Made by a program: the position numbers and the translations under genes
Source of the DNA: Pseudomonadota bacterium
Lineage (GTDB): Bacteria > Desulfobacterota > Desulfovibrionia > Desulfovibrionales > Desulfovibrionaceae
Assembly: GCA_023403845.1 (NCBI GenBank)
Contig: JAEYDL010000011.1
Span: 9,716 to 73,715, forward strand
DNA length: 64,000 nucleotides
Direction of reading: 5' to 3'
The notes under the pieces: model-generated
Told to the model about the DNA's origin: nothing
The model's database searches: none
The model's input: the letters and a program-made list of their open reading frames with translations, nothing else
In this document: positions 9,106 to 17,742 of the stretch, piece after piece
Numbering within the stretch: the first letter of the stretch is position 1
How the letters are laid out: each line of letters opens with the position of its first letter

Positions 9106-9134
9106 TTGGATTCGTATAGATTCCAACGTATAAT
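9106..9134 (+). promoter_or_regulatory. Sigma-70 type promoter for the 9140 gene
   Basis: TTGGAT at 9106-9111 and a perfect TATAAT at 9129-9134 are separated by 17 bases. A second -35-like TTGACA lies at 9095-9100. Transcription would begin within a few bases of the ATG at 9140, leaving almost no leader. Confidence 0.6.
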
Positions 9135-9139
9135 ACGTA

Positions 9140-9562
9140 ATGGACATGTTGATGCAGCCCTCCTCCTATGAAGAAACGCCTCTCTCCCCGCGCAGCGTCT
9201 GGAGCGTCCTGCTCACGCTGCTTCTGTGTATTTTCTCCGGGCCGCATCTGAACGACAATCCGGGTACCTCTCAGCCCGGACGGAACGCATCCATCGTATC
9301 CGTCGATTCCCGGCTGATCCCGCAGTATGCGGAACACTCCGCGACCATTCTGGATTCCCAGAAAATTGTTCTGCAGGAAAAAAACAAGACCCGTTACGAA
9401 AGTCTGCCGGACTCCCTGTTTACCCTGCCCGAAGTCCCGGCACCGCAATTCGCCGCGCCCCGGAACGCCGTTTCCCTCCACCTCCAGAATCTTCTCCTCC
9501 TTCCGCGAATTCATCTGCGCGGCATGCTGCCTCCTCCTCTCGCGCCTCCTCTTGCCGTCTGA
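9140..9562 (+). CDS. Hypothetical protein with N-terminal membrane segment
   Basis: The 140-residue product has one hydrophobic stretch (about residues 20-33, VWSVLLTLLLCIFS), a polar middle and a proline-rich end. Codon third positions are GC-rich like the neighbours, which supports coding. In-frame ATGs lie at 9140, 9146 and 9152, none with a Shine-Dalgarno sequence, and the -10 box ends 5 bases before the first. It may be leaderless. I do not recognise the family; a secreted or membrane-anchored small protein is likely. Confidence 0.5.
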   Translation: MDMLMQPSSYEETPLSPRSVWSVLLTLLLCIFSGPHLNDNPGTSQPGRNASIVSVDSRLIPQYAEHSATILDSQKIVLQEKNKTRYESLPDSLFTLPEVPAPQFAAPRNAVSLHLQNLLLLPRIHLRGMLPPPLAPPLAV

Positions 9563-9730
9563 TCTCCCTCTTTGCAGCCGTTGGGCGGGGCTTTCCCGCC
9601 ATCTGCGTCGCCCTCTCCGAAACGAAATCGTTCGTCAGCGCTCATCCTTCATACATATACGAGAGCAGCGCCATCGCATCGTGACTCCGTTTCAAAAGGC
9701 GTCGCCTTCTCCAGCATAAGGCAGGTAATC

Positions 9731-10342
9731 ATGAAAGAGCATCTTGGAGGAGCCATCCGTCTCCTCGACAGGATGGTGGGCTGGTGCGCCTGGCCGGGTA
9801 AGACCGCCGCGTGGCTGATTGTGGCCATCATCCTCCTGTCCGTACTGTCCATTCTTGCGGGAATGTTCCGCTGGCACGTCTTTCTGTCCTGGACAGATCC
9901 GGTCTTTCTATTCGGGACCGAATTCAACTCCACCTCTCTTGTGGAGCTGCAATGGCATCTGTTTGCGGTCATGATGCTGTTCGCGGGATCTTACACCTAT
10001 TCCCTCGACGGGCATGTCCGGGTGGATATTCTGTACTCGCGCATGTCCCTCAAATCCAGAGTCGCGATCAACTGGATCGGCGATCTTTTCTTCCTTCTGC
10101 CCTTTGCCCTGTACATCGCCTGGTACAGCTGCGATCTCGTCATGTTCGCCTATCTGACTGGCGAAGCCTCCAGCGAAATGGGTCTGACCCACCGCTGGGT
10201 CGTCAAGGCCGTGCTGCCCATCGCCATGCTTCTGCTCGCGGTTCAGGCCGGATGCCGGGGAGTCAGTGGTCTGCTCCGCTTCATCGGCCTGTGTCTGGGC
10301 ATGTCGCCCGCCAGTCTTGACCTTGAGGAGAAAACGGCATGA
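9731..10342 (+). CDS. TRAP transporter small permease (DctQ)
   Basis: Four hydrophobic segments in 203 residues and the DctQ motif region (LFAGSYTYSLDGHVRVDILYSRMSLKSR, about residues 80-107) identify the small membrane subunit of a tripartite ATP-independent periplasmic transporter. The start at 9731 replaces a longer spurious frame from 9572. Its stop overlaps the start of the large permease (ATGA at 10339-10342). No periplasmic binding protein gene (DctP) is next to it, which is unusual. Confidence 0.9.
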   Translation: MKEHLGGAIRLLDRMVGWCAWPGKTAAWLIVAIILLSVLSILAGMFRWHVFLSWTDPVFLFGTEFNSTSLVELQWHLFAVMMLFAGSYTYSLDGHVRVDILYSRMSLKSRVAINWIGDLFFLLPFALYIAWYSCDLVMFAYLTGEASSEMGLTHRWVVKAVLPIAMLLLAVQAGCRGVSGLLRFIGLCLGMSPASLDLEEKTA

Positions 10343-11664
10343 ACGGAGAACTGCTTCCCCTGCTTATGGGCATCAGTCTGATCGTCCTGATCTTTTCCGG
10401 CTATCCCATCGCCTTCGTGCTCGGAGGCATCGCGATCCTCTTTCTTGATCTGAGCGGCACCGAACCCGTGTTTCTTCAGAACGTGGCATCGCGCATGCTC
10501 GGCACCTCTCAGGACTGGCTGCTTCTGTCCGTGCCGGTGTTCATCTTCATGGGCATCATGATGGACAAGTCGTGCATCGCCAGCAAACTCCTCTACTCTC
10601 TGGACCGAGTGCTTGGAGGCATGCGCGGCGGACTGGCCATCTCCGTAATTCTGTTCGGCACGATCATGGCTGCGAGCACGGGCATCATCGGCGCGTCCGT
10701 GGTCATGCTCGGTCTCATCGCCCTGCCGGTCATGGAGCGAGAACGCTATAATTCCTGCATATCAGGCGGCGTAGTGGCCGCGTCGGGCACGCTGGGCATC
10801 CTGATTCCGCCAAGCATCATGCTGGTCATGTTCTCCTCCCTGCTTCAGATCCCCGTAGGCGATCTGTTCAAAGGCGTACTCCTGCCGAGCTTCGTTCTCG
10901 TGGGACTGTATCTCGTCTTCGTCTTCGTTCTCGGCCTGCTCTTTCCCCGGCTCATGCCCAGGCGAGAAGGCACCGAAGACAAACAGCCTCTCAGTCGTGC
11001 GGAACTGGTCGAGCTGCTTAAAAACCTTCTGCCGCCTCTGGCTCTCATCCTGGCCGTGCTCGGCTCCATCTTCGCGGGAGTGGCCACACCCACCGAGGGC
11101 GCCTCTCTCGGCGCACTGGGCGCGACCCTGCTGACCATCATCAATGGACGGATGAACCGGACCATCCTCAAAGAAACGGTACTCGAAACGGGCAAAATGA
11201 CCGGCATGTGCCTGTTCATCGCCCTGTTCGCGCCCGCGTTCAGTACCGTATTTCGTGAAATCGGCGGCACGGACATGATCAAGGACGCGCTGCTCGCCTC
11301 CAGCTTCGGGCCCTACGGCGTGCTCCTCATCCTCATGAGCGCCATCTTCATTCTCGGTTTCTTCATGGAATGGCTGGAGATTTCCTATATCCTTCTGCCC
11401 ATGTTCGCCGGCATCATCACACAGCTTGATTTCGGTCTCGGATTCACCAGCAGCCAGCAACTGACATGGTTCGCCATCATGGTCGCCATCAATCTTCAAA
11501 CCTCGTTCCTCACACCGCCGTTCGGCATGTCGCTTTTCTATGTGCGCGGCGTCGCGCCCAAAAGCATCACCATGGAACACCTCTATATCGGCATCATTCC
11601 CTTCGTCATCCTTCAGCTCATGGCTCTGGCCTTCGTCATTTTCTTCCCCCACTTCATCATCTAG
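10339..11664 (+). CDS. TRAP transporter large permease (DctM)
   Basis: The 441-residue, about 12-segment membrane protein carries the DctM family marks: VPVFIFMGIMMDKS, the ASGTLGILIPPSIMLVMF loop, and GVATPTEGASLGALGA. It would form the ion-driven translocation channel with the DctQ protein encoded just before it (4-base overlap). The substrate is normally set by the binding protein, which is absent here, so it remains unknown; organic acids such as C4-dicarboxylates or sulfonates are typical of the class. Confidence 0.93.
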   Translation: MNGELLPLLMGISLIVLIFSGYPIAFVLGGIAILFLDLSGTEPVFLQNVASRMLGTSQDWLLLSVPVFIFMGIMMDKSCIASKLLYSLDRVLGGMRGGLAISVILFGTIMAASTGIIGASVVMLGLIALPVMERERYNSCISGGVVAASGTLGILIPPSIMLVMFSSLLQIPVGDLFKGVLLPSFVLVGLYLVFVFVLGLLFPRLMPRREGTEDKQPLSRAELVELLKNLLPPLALILAVLGSIFAGVATPTEGASLGALGATLLTIINGRMNRTILKETVLETGKMTGMCLFIALFAPAFSTVFREIGGTDMIKDALLASSFGPYGVLLILMSAIFILGFFMEWLEISYILLPMFAGIITQLDFGLGFTSSQQLTWFAIMVAINLQTSFLTPPFGMSLFYVRGVAPKSITMEHLYIGIIPFVILQLMALAFVIFFPHFII

Positions 11665-11683
11665 TTGCGGGGAAGACATATCA

Positions 11684-11712
11684 CCGCGCCGATCATCCAG
11701 TGATCGGCGCGG
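11684..11712 (+). terminator. Strong hairpin after the TRAP genes
   Basis: A perfect 12-bp stem (11684-11695 with 11701-11712, CCGCGCCGATCA) closes a 5-base loop. It is followed by CTTTCC, so the U-tract is short. It lies 20 bases after the dctM-like stop. Confidence 0.7.
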
Positions 11713-12017
11713 CTTTCCTAAGAGTATGGCAGAAATTCGGGGAATCCCGCAGCCCGGAACAGTGTGGGACGCCATTCATAATCAGCCCGGGAAATGCCAT
11801 CCCTCCAACCGCAAAACCTGCATTTCCAACATCACCGCGATTCTCAAAGCCAGCGTCCGGAGTACTCCAGAGCGAATTCATGCTTCCGCTACACGAAATC
11901 TCCTTCCATGCCAGATGGTCTCGCCGAACTGGCCGAACAGCAGGTCAAAACGCCTGGCGCTCAGAAAAGAACCGGAAATTCCAGTTGGAAACCCTGCTTG
12001 AAAAGTTGCTGCGCACG
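11713..12017. other. Gene-free stretch between convergent units
   Basis: About 300 bases between the TRAP terminator and the terminator of the minus-strand CoA-transferase. Short open frames exist on the plus strand but have poor starts and no recognisable product. I see no RNA gene or repeat. Confidence 0.4.
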
Positions 12018-12050
12018 CAAAAACCTCCGCCCGGAAAGAGCGGAGGTTTT
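12018..12050 (-). terminator. Terminator of the CoA-transferase gene
   Basis: AACCTCCGC pairs with GCGGAGGTT around a 9-base loop. On the minus strand the stem is followed by TTTTTGCG. It lies about 30 bases past the CoA-transferase stop. Confidence 0.85.
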
Positions 12051-12080
12051 CAGATCAGCCTGTTCCAAACCCGAAACGGC

Positions 12081-13421
12081 TCAGGCAATCCGGTTGCTGC
12101 GCCGCCAGATGCCGCGCTTTTCGGCTGCGGCGATCAGTTCATCGCGGAAGTCGGGATGGGCAATGCCGATAATGCGTTCCGCACGTTCCCAAAGCGAACG
12201 TCCGGCGAGGTCCGCAAGCCCCCACTCCGTCACCAGACAATGCGACTGCGAACGCGGCGCGGTCACGGTCGTTCCGGGATCAAAGAAAGGCAGAATGCGT
12301 GATTGCAGCTTGCCTGTCTTCTTGTCCGTAAACGTGGAATTGCAGCAGATGAAGGCCCGGCCGCCCTTGGACATGTAGGCCCCGGTCAGGAAGTCCACCT
12401 GCCCTCCTGTTCCGCTGATATGGCGCATGCCCGCGCTCTCAGAGTTGAACTGACCGGTCAGATCCACTTCTATGCAACTGTTGATGGACATGAAGCAGTC
12501 GTTCTGGGCCATGATGGTAGGCGCGTTCACATAATCCACAGGTCCGGAAATGACGTTGCCGTTGCCTCGCACCCAGTCGTAGAGTTCGGCACTGCCCGCG
12601 CAGAACGTGAACATGCTCTTGCCGATATCCGTTTTCTTCATGATGTTGGTGATCTTTCCGGCTTCGGCCATCACCATGTAGGCGTCGACCAGCATTTCCG
12701 TATGGACTCCGAGATTCTTCAGATCGGAAGCCGCGATCATCTCTCCGATGGTATTCGGCAGGCCGCCTATGCCGAGCTGAATCGTCGCGCCGTCGCACAG
12801 TTCGGGCATGATCAGTTCAGCGATCTTTCTGTCTGTATCCGTGGCGGACGCACGGCCGAGCGTCGGCAGCGGAGGATTCTCTCCCTCCACCACCATATCC
12901 ACTTCGCTGATGTGCACGGAATTTTCCAGTCCGCCGACGATGGGCAGGTTTTCGTTCACCTCAAGAATAATGTGCCTGGCGCAGTCAAGAATGGCCCGGG
13001 AAGCCGAATTATTGAGCGAGAAGTGGAAAAAGCCGTTCCGATCCATGGGCGTCACGCAGATCATGGCGACATCCACCTCAAGACTCTTGCGGTACAGCAA
13101 GGGCATGGACCGATACAGCATCGGAATATAGTGGCACAGTCCCCGGTCGCTCAGCTTGCGCTCGTAGCCGCCAAGATGCCAGCTCACATATGTAAAATGT
13201 TCCTGCGTATCGTCGCATTCCACCACGGCGAGAGGGCTGAGGCACAGACCGCCGCGAATCTTGACGTCCTTCAGCTCGTCACGCCGCGCGGCAAGAGCCT
13301 TGTCGAGGGCAATCGGCTGCCCGAGACAGAAACTGTAATCGACCCAGTCCCCGGACTTGATGAGCTTCACGGCTTCGGAAGCCGAAACGAGCTTGGACTG
13401 ATATTCCTGAATGCAGTTCAT
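12081..13421 (-). CDS. Butyryl-CoA:acetate / 4-hydroxybutyrate type CoA-transferase
   Basis: The 446-residue protein belongs to the acetyl-CoA hydrolase/transferase family, whose members move CoA between acyl-CoA and a carboxylic acid. LGIGGLPNTIG (216-226) is followed by LGVHTEMLVD, where Glu242 matches the position of the catalytic glutamate in 4-hydroxybutyrate CoA-transferase. The later ISGTGGQVDFLTGAYMSKGG resembles butyryl-CoA:acetate CoA-transferases of butyrate producers. The exact acyl group cannot be read from sequence. A TAGAAGGA ribosome binding site precedes the ATG. It is a single-gene unit with its own terminator. Confidence 0.85.
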   Translation of the reverse strand: MNCIQEYQSKLVSASEAVKLIKSGDWVDYSFCLGQPIALDKALAARRDELKDVKIRGGLCLSPLAVVECDDTQEHFTYVSWHLGGYERKLSDRGLCHYIPMLYRSMPLLYRKSLEVDVAMICVTPMDRNGFFHFSLNNSASRAILDCARHIILEVNENLPIVGGLENSVHISEVDMVVEGENPPLPTLGRASATDTDRKIAELIMPELCDGATIQLGIGGLPNTIGEMIAASDLKNLGVHTEMLVDAYMVMAEAGKITNIMKKTDIGKSMFTFCAGSAELYDWVRGNGNVISGPVDYVNAPTIMAQNDCFMSINSCIEVDLTGQFNSESAGMRHISGTGGQVDFLTGAYMSKGGRAFICCNSTFTDKKTGKLQSRILPFFDPGTTVTAPRSQSHCLVTEWGLADLAGRSLWERAERIIGIAHPDFRDELIAAAEKRGIWRRSNRIA

Positions 13422-13838
13422 GGGGAAATCCTTCTAAGGGGTTGAGGGAATTCTACGGACTGTTGCGTACAGTATATCAAAAACAGCGTGATGACCATAC
13501 CCATTGTTTTCTTGCCCAACCAGCATGACCGCTCCGATTCCGCTTCTTTTTTCGCAATCTCCGGATACCCCGCGCGCCTGGCCCCGTTTCCGGCGACGAT
13601 CCGTATCTCCCGCTTCATCACTCCGGTTTCCTTTTTCCCCGTTTCAAGGGTTTCGGTTCACCCCGGACAACGCGCCCCCTCATCTTCTCCATGCCGCTGC
13701 TGCCCGCGCGCAAGGGAAGATACGAAGGTGTCGGACGGGCTGTCCGCCCCCGAAAAACGTTCCCCGTTCTCCCTCGGGAAAAGAAATGAAGACTCCCCGA
13801 TCCCTGATTCGTCAGATGCCCCGTTCCGGGATTTCAGC
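13422..13838. other. Gene-free region between CoA-transferase and rpsF
   Basis: This 417-base stretch must carry the minus-strand CoA-transferase promoter: a TATACT box is visible on the minus strand about 45 bases upstream of the gene, without a clear -35. Short frames in several phases have no good starts. I see no RNA gene. Confidence 0.4.
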
Positions 13839-13867
13839 TTGACACCCAATGTCTCTGCGCGTATCAA
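13839..13867 (+). promoter_or_regulatory. Promoter of the rpsF operon
   Basis: A perfect TTGACA (13839-13844) is followed after 17 bases by TATCAA (13862-13867). This would start transcription near 13874 and give rpsF a leader of about 77 bases. Confidence 0.6.
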
Positions 13868-13950
13868 GTTGAGTTCTGCCTTGCCTGTTCTCCGATCCGT
13901 GCAGACGGAAAAATCCGGAACAGGCCATAGACCATAAGGAGGATTATGGC

Positions 13951-14253
13951 ATGAGAAAATTCGAAACCCTGCTGCTCCTTTCTCCGGAGCTGGCCGGCGA
14001 CGCCCGCGAAGCGCTGCTCGGCACCCTCTCGGGTGTCGTCGAACGCGCCGGCGGACAGGTGGCCGCTGATCACTGGGGCATGCGCGACCTCGCCTACCCC
14101 GTGCGCAAGCAGATGCGCGGCTATTACGTGCGCCTCGAGTATGTCGCCCCCGGCGACACCGTGGCCGAACTGGAACGCATCATCCGCATCAGCGACGGCG
14201 TGTTCAAGTTCCTTACCGTCAAGCTGGCTGATACCGTCGAGGAGGTTGCGTAA
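13951..14253 (+). CDS. rpsF: 30S ribosomal protein bS6
   Basis: A 100-residue protein with the bS6 start MRKFETLLLLSPEL and the WGMRDLAYPVRKQMRGYYV core. It binds 16S rRNA as a dimer with bS18, which is encoded by the next gene. An AAGGAGG lies 9 bases upstream of the ATG. It heads the conserved rpsF-rpsR-rplI-dnaB cluster. Confidence 0.97.
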   Translation: MRKFETLLLLSPELAGDAREALLGTLSGVVERAGGQVAADHWGMRDLAYPVRKQMRGYYVRLEYVAPGDTVAELERIIRISDGVFKFLTVKLADTVEEVA

Positions 14254-14254
14254 C

Positions 14255-14518
14255 ATGGCTTTCAAGAAAAAGTTTGCTCCCCGTCGCAAGTTCTGCCGCT
14301 TCTGCGCGGACAAGGATCTTCCGCTTGATTACAAGCGTCCTGATATCCTGCGTGACTACATCACCGAGCGCGGCAAGATCATCGCTCGCCGCATCACCGG
14401 AACCTGCGCCAAGCACCAGCGTCTGCTTTCCACCGAAATCAAGCGCGCCCGGCAGATGGCCCTGCTGTTCTACACCGCCGGCCATTCCTCTGACGTGAAG
14501 AAAAAGAGCAACATCTAA
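14255..14518 (+). CDS. rpsR: 30S ribosomal protein bS18
   Basis: An 87-residue basic protein with the bS18 core RPDILRDYITERGKIIARRITGTCAKHQR. It keeps the zinc-ribbon type cysteines (CRFC at residues 14-17 and CAKH later), so it is the C+ zinc-binding form. The ATG is one base after the rpsF stop, so translation is probably coupled. It pairs with bS6 on the 30S platform. Confidence 0.97.
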   Translation: MAFKKKFAPRRKFCRFCADKDLPLDYKRPDILRDYITERGKIIARRITGTCAKHQRLLSTEIKRARQMALLFYTAGHSSDVKKKSNI

Positions 14519-14529
14519 GGAGACCCGGT

Positions 14530-15057
14530 ATGAAAATCATTCTTCGTGCCGATGTGGAAAACCTGGGTCGCCTTGGCGATGTGGTGAGCGTAAAGGCCGG
14601 ATACGGTCGCAACTACCTGCTTCCGCAGGGCCTCGCCATGCTGGTAACCCCCGGGAACCTCAAGGCTTTTGAACTGGAACGCAAGAAGCTGCAAGCCCGC
14701 ATGGACGCCCTCCGCGCCGCCGCCGACGATCTCGCCGGCAAACTGGAAGGCCTCGAACTCGTCATCGCCATGCGCGTAGGCGACAACGACAAGCTCTACG
14801 GCTCCGTCACCACGTCCATCATCGGCGATGTGCTGTCCGCTCAGGGCATTGAAGTGGACCGCCGCCGCATCCTGATCGACCAGCCCATCCGCACCCTTGG
14901 CGATCATCCCGTCCGCGTGCGTCTGCATGCCGACGTGATTGCCTCCCTCAACGTGAAGGTCGTCTCCGAAGACAAGATGCACCTCGTTGAAGAAGAGGCC
15001 GCCGAGGCTCCTGCCGAAGCCCCGGCTGAAGCTCCTGCGGAAGAAGCCGCCGAATAG
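14530..15057 (+). CDS. rplI: 50S ribosomal protein bL9
   Basis: The N-terminal domain MKIILRADVENLGRLGDVVSVKAGYGRNYLLPQG is diagnostic of bL9. A long central helix follows (about residues 41-80), then the C-terminal domain. The 175 residues exceed the usual 148-150 because of an acidic tail repeating APAE three times (about residues 158-175). The tail is probably disordered. An AAGGAG precedes the start, 11 bases after rpsR. Confidence 0.97.
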   Translation: MKIILRADVENLGRLGDVVSVKAGYGRNYLLPQGLAMLVTPGNLKAFELERKKLQARMDALRAAADDLAGKLEGLELVIAMRVGDNDKLYGSVTTSIIGDVLSAQGIEVDRRRILIDQPIRTLGDHPVRVRLHADVIASLNVKVVSEDKMHLVEEEAAEAPAEAPAEAPAEEAAE

Positions 15058-15070
15058 TTTCGCTTCCTGC

Positions 15071-15097
15071 GCCGCCGTCCCGGAAAGGGACGGCGGC
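15071..15097 (+). other. Intercistronic hairpin between rplI and dnaB
   Basis: A perfect 11-bp GC-rich stem (15071-15081 with 15087-15097) closes the loop GGAAA. No U-tract follows, so it is more likely a processing or partial-attenuation element that separates ribosomal protein expression from dnaB than a full terminator. Confidence 0.55.
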
Positions 15098-15117
15098 CAT
15101 GTTCAAGGAGGGGCCGA

Positions 15118-16536
15118 ATGGCTCATGCTAAAGCCTCCTCCGGAGGCGACGTCAGCGCAGTTGACCGCGCGTCCACCGATCTGCTCCGCCGGGTTCCTCC
15201 GCACAGCGTCGAGGCCGAACAGGCCGTACTCGGCGGCATCTTCATTCGCAACAACGTATTCCACATGCTGGTGGATACGCTGACTGCCGACGATTTTTAT
15301 CTTCCCGCCCATCAGACCCTGTACACCTGCTTTCTCGAACTGTATCGCAAGAACGCCCCCATTGATCTTGTTTCCGTTGCCGCCTATCTCAAGGACCGCA
15401 GCGAACTGGAAAACGTGGGCGGGGCTGCCTATCTGGCCGAACTCGCACAAACCGTGGTCGGGGGAGCCAACGCCGAATACTACGCCACTATCGTCCGGGA
15501 CAAGGCGCTTCAGCGCTCGCTCATCGGCGTGTGCTCGGACATCATCAGCAACTGTTTCGACCAGTCGCGCCCTGTGGACAGCCTTCTGGACGAATCGGAA
15601 CAGGCAGTCTTTTCCGTTTCTGAACGCACCTCCGGCAAGACATTCAAAAGTTCCAAGGAGCTGGTGACTCAGGTTTTCGAAGAACTTACCCGCCGTTCGG
15701 AACGCAAGGAAATGGTCACCGGCGTCACTACAGGCTACAATCGTCTGGATCAGATGACAGCCGGCCTCCAGCCCTCCGACCTCATCATTATCGCGGCCCG
15801 TCCCTCCATGGGCAAGACGGCGTTCGCCCTGAACATGGCCATGCGCGCCGCCGTGCAGGACAATACTCCAGTCGCCATCTATTCGCTGGAAATGTCCATG
15901 GACCAGCTCATGATGCGCATGCTCTGCGCCTGGGGCAAGGTGGATCTCTCCCACCTGCGGCGCGGCTATCTGGATACCGAGGAATGGAACAGGCTGTACA
16001 ATGCCGCCGACGTACTGAGTCAGGCTCCCATCTACATCGACGATACGCCGGCCCTCTCTCCGCTGGAACTGCGCGCACGCACCCGGCGGCTCAAGGCCGA
16101 ATCCGGCGTGGGCATGGTCATGGTGGACTATCTTCAGCTCATGCGAGGAGCCAGACGCACCGACTCGCGCGAACAGGAAATTTCAGAAATATCCAGATCC
16201 CTCAAGGGACTGGCCAAGGAAATGAACATTCCCGTCATTGCCCTTTCGCAGCTCAACCGCAAGCTGGAAGAACGCACGGACAAGCGTCCCCTGCTCTCCG
16301 ACCTGCGTGAATCGGGCGCCATCGAGCAGGACGCCGACGTGATCATGTTCATCTACCGTGATGAAGTCTATCACAAGCAGCCGGACAATCCGCACAAGGG
16401 TACGGCGGAAATCATCATCGGCAAACAGCGCAACGGCCCCATCGGAACGGCGACTCTGGCCTACCTCGGAGCCTACACGGCCTTCGAGGATCTGGAACCG
16501 GGACTGGCTCCCCAGCCTTCCGAGGCGGGCGTCTGA
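15118..16536 (+). CDS. dnaB: Replicative DNA helicase DnaB
   Basis: The hexameric helicase of the replication fork. The N-terminal domain begins PPHSVEAEQAVLGGIF, the Walker A ARPSMGKTAFAL lies near residue 227, and the Walker B region VMVDYLQLM and later DLRESGAIEQDADVIMFIYRDE are all present. The length of 472 residues is normal and no intein interrupts it. It follows rplI after a hairpin, in the usual cluster order. Confidence 0.96.
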   Translation: MAHAKASSGGDVSAVDRASTDLLRRVPPHSVEAEQAVLGGIFIRNNVFHMLVDTLTADDFYLPAHQTLYTCFLELYRKNAPIDLVSVAAYLKDRSELENVGGAAYLAELAQTVVGGANAEYYATIVRDKALQRSLIGVCSDIISNCFDQSRPVDSLLDESEQAVFSVSERTSGKTFKSSKELVTQVFEELTRRSERKEMVTGVTTGYNRLDQMTAGLQPSDLIIIAARPSMGKTAFALNMAMRAAVQDNTPVAIYSLEMSMDQLMMRMLCAWGKVDLSHLRRGYLDTEEWNRLYNAADVLSQAPIYIDDTPALSPLELRARTRRLKAESGVGMVMVDYLQLMRGARRTDSREQEISEISRSLKGLAKEMNIPVIALSQLNRKLEERTDKRPLLSDLRESGAIEQDADVIMFIYRDEVYHKQPDNPHKGTAEIIIGKQRNGPIGTATLAYLGAYTAFEDLEPGLAPQPSEAGV

Positions 16537-16572
16537 TCTTTTCGTGCAACTCTCAGCCGTCAGAGGTCATTC

Positions 16573-17517
16573 ATGCAGAAATTCCCCCCCATAGCTCCGA
16601 CTTCCATGCCCAATCTGGACAGTGTAGTGGATCAGCTGTGCGCGCCATCTTCGCTCGAATCAGTCCTGCATCGTTCTTTGCACGACACCCCGATGCCGTC
16701 CCTCGAGACGCTCGCGGAAATCATATCTCGCCTCAAGGCGGCGATCTTTCCTGGTTTTTTTGGTGTTTCCAAGGTTCATATCGAATCCATTCGCTACCAT
16801 ACGGCGGCCAACCTCGACTCCATTTTCCGCCAACTGGCCGAACAGATCCGGCGAGGCGGCTGCTTCGCCTGCGCGAGCTACGCTACGGACTGCCTGAGCT
16901 GCGAACACATTTCCTCCCAGAAAGCCATGCAATTCATGCAGCGCCTGCCCTATCTGCGGCGCATGCTTTCCTCCGACGCCCAGGCCGCGTATGAAGGCGA
17001 TCCCGCCGCTTCCAGCGCGGGCGAAACCATTTTCTGCTATCCCTCCATGCTGGCCATGACCCATTATCGTATCGCCCACGAACTCTATCTGCTGGGCGTA
17101 CCGGTCATCCCCCGCATCATTTCGGAAATGGCCCACTCGGCTACGGGAATAGACATTCATCCCGGCGCGACCATCGGCGAAGAATTTTTCATCGATCACG
17201 GGACGGGCGTAGTCATCGGGGAAACCTGCATCATCGGCAAGCGGTGCCGCCTGTATCAGGGCGTCACTCTCGGCGCACTGTCCTTCCCCAAAGACGACGA
17301 GGGCGTACTGGTCAAGGGCATTCCTCGCCATCCCATTCTTGAAGACAACGTCACCGTGTACGCGGGAGCGACCATTCTCGGCCGCATAACCATCGGTTCC
17401 GGCGCGATCATCGGCGGCAACGTATGGGTCACCCATGACGTGCCTGCCGGAGAAAAACGTGTCCAGCAGACGGCTTCCTGCCAATGTTCCGATGACTCGC
17501 TGGTGGGGAAAGCATGA
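16573..17517 (+). CDS. cysE: Serine O-acetyltransferase
   Basis: Makes O-acetylserine from serine and acetyl-CoA, the first step of cysteine synthesis. The C-terminal left-handed beta-helix is clear (GIDIHPGATIGEEFFIDHGTGVVIGE, then LYQGVTLGALSFPKD and GATILGRITIGSGAIIGGNVWVTHDVP). The 314-residue form has the long N-terminal domain seen in EpsC-like enzymes, here with three cysteines (CFACASYATDC, about 94-104). The ATG at 16573 has AGAGG 6 bases upstream; 16606 is an alternative. It overlaps the lipoprotein gene by 4 bases. Confidence 0.92.
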   Translation: MQKFPPIAPTSMPNLDSVVDQLCAPSSLESVLHRSLHDTPMPSLETLAEIISRLKAAIFPGFFGVSKVHIESIRYHTAANLDSIFRQLAEQIRRGGCFACASYATDCLSCEHISSQKAMQFMQRLPYLRRMLSSDAQAAYEGDPAASSAGETIFCYPSMLAMTHYRIAHELYLLGVPVIPRIISEMAHSATGIDIHPGATIGEEFFIDHGTGVVIGETCIIGKRCRLYQGVTLGALSFPKDDEGVLVKGIPRHPILEDNVTVYAGATILGRITIGSGAIIGGNVWVTHDVPAGEKRVQQTASCQCSDDSLVGKA

Positions 17518-17645
17518 AGATACGTCGTCTTGTTCTGTTCCTTGCCCTCCTTTCTCTCTGCCTGAGCGCGGGATGCGCGGAAAACGCCCGAGTGAAGGCC
17601 AAGGGGCAGATGGATATGGGCGTTTCCGTGGAAAGCGGACGCTAG
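17514..17645 (+). CDS. 43-residue lipoprotein
   Basis: A very short gene that starts inside the cysE stop (ATGA at 17514-17517). It encodes a basic N terminus (MKIRRL), a hydrophobic core and a lipobox LSAGC with Cys21, followed by only 22 polar residues ending VSVESGR. By rule it would be cleaved and lipidated, leaving a 23-residue lipopeptide at the membrane. Family and function are unknown. Translational coupling to cysE is likely. Confidence 0.65.
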   Translation: MKIRRLVLFLALLSLCLSAGCAENARVKAKGQMDMGVSVESGR

Positions 17646-17742
17646 TCCGCATTCATGACTGTCTACCGGACCTCCCGGCTCGCCGCCGTGGGGTCCTTTT
17701 CCTTTTCAAAGAGATAACGGGATGACCTTCCGGAGCTGCAGA

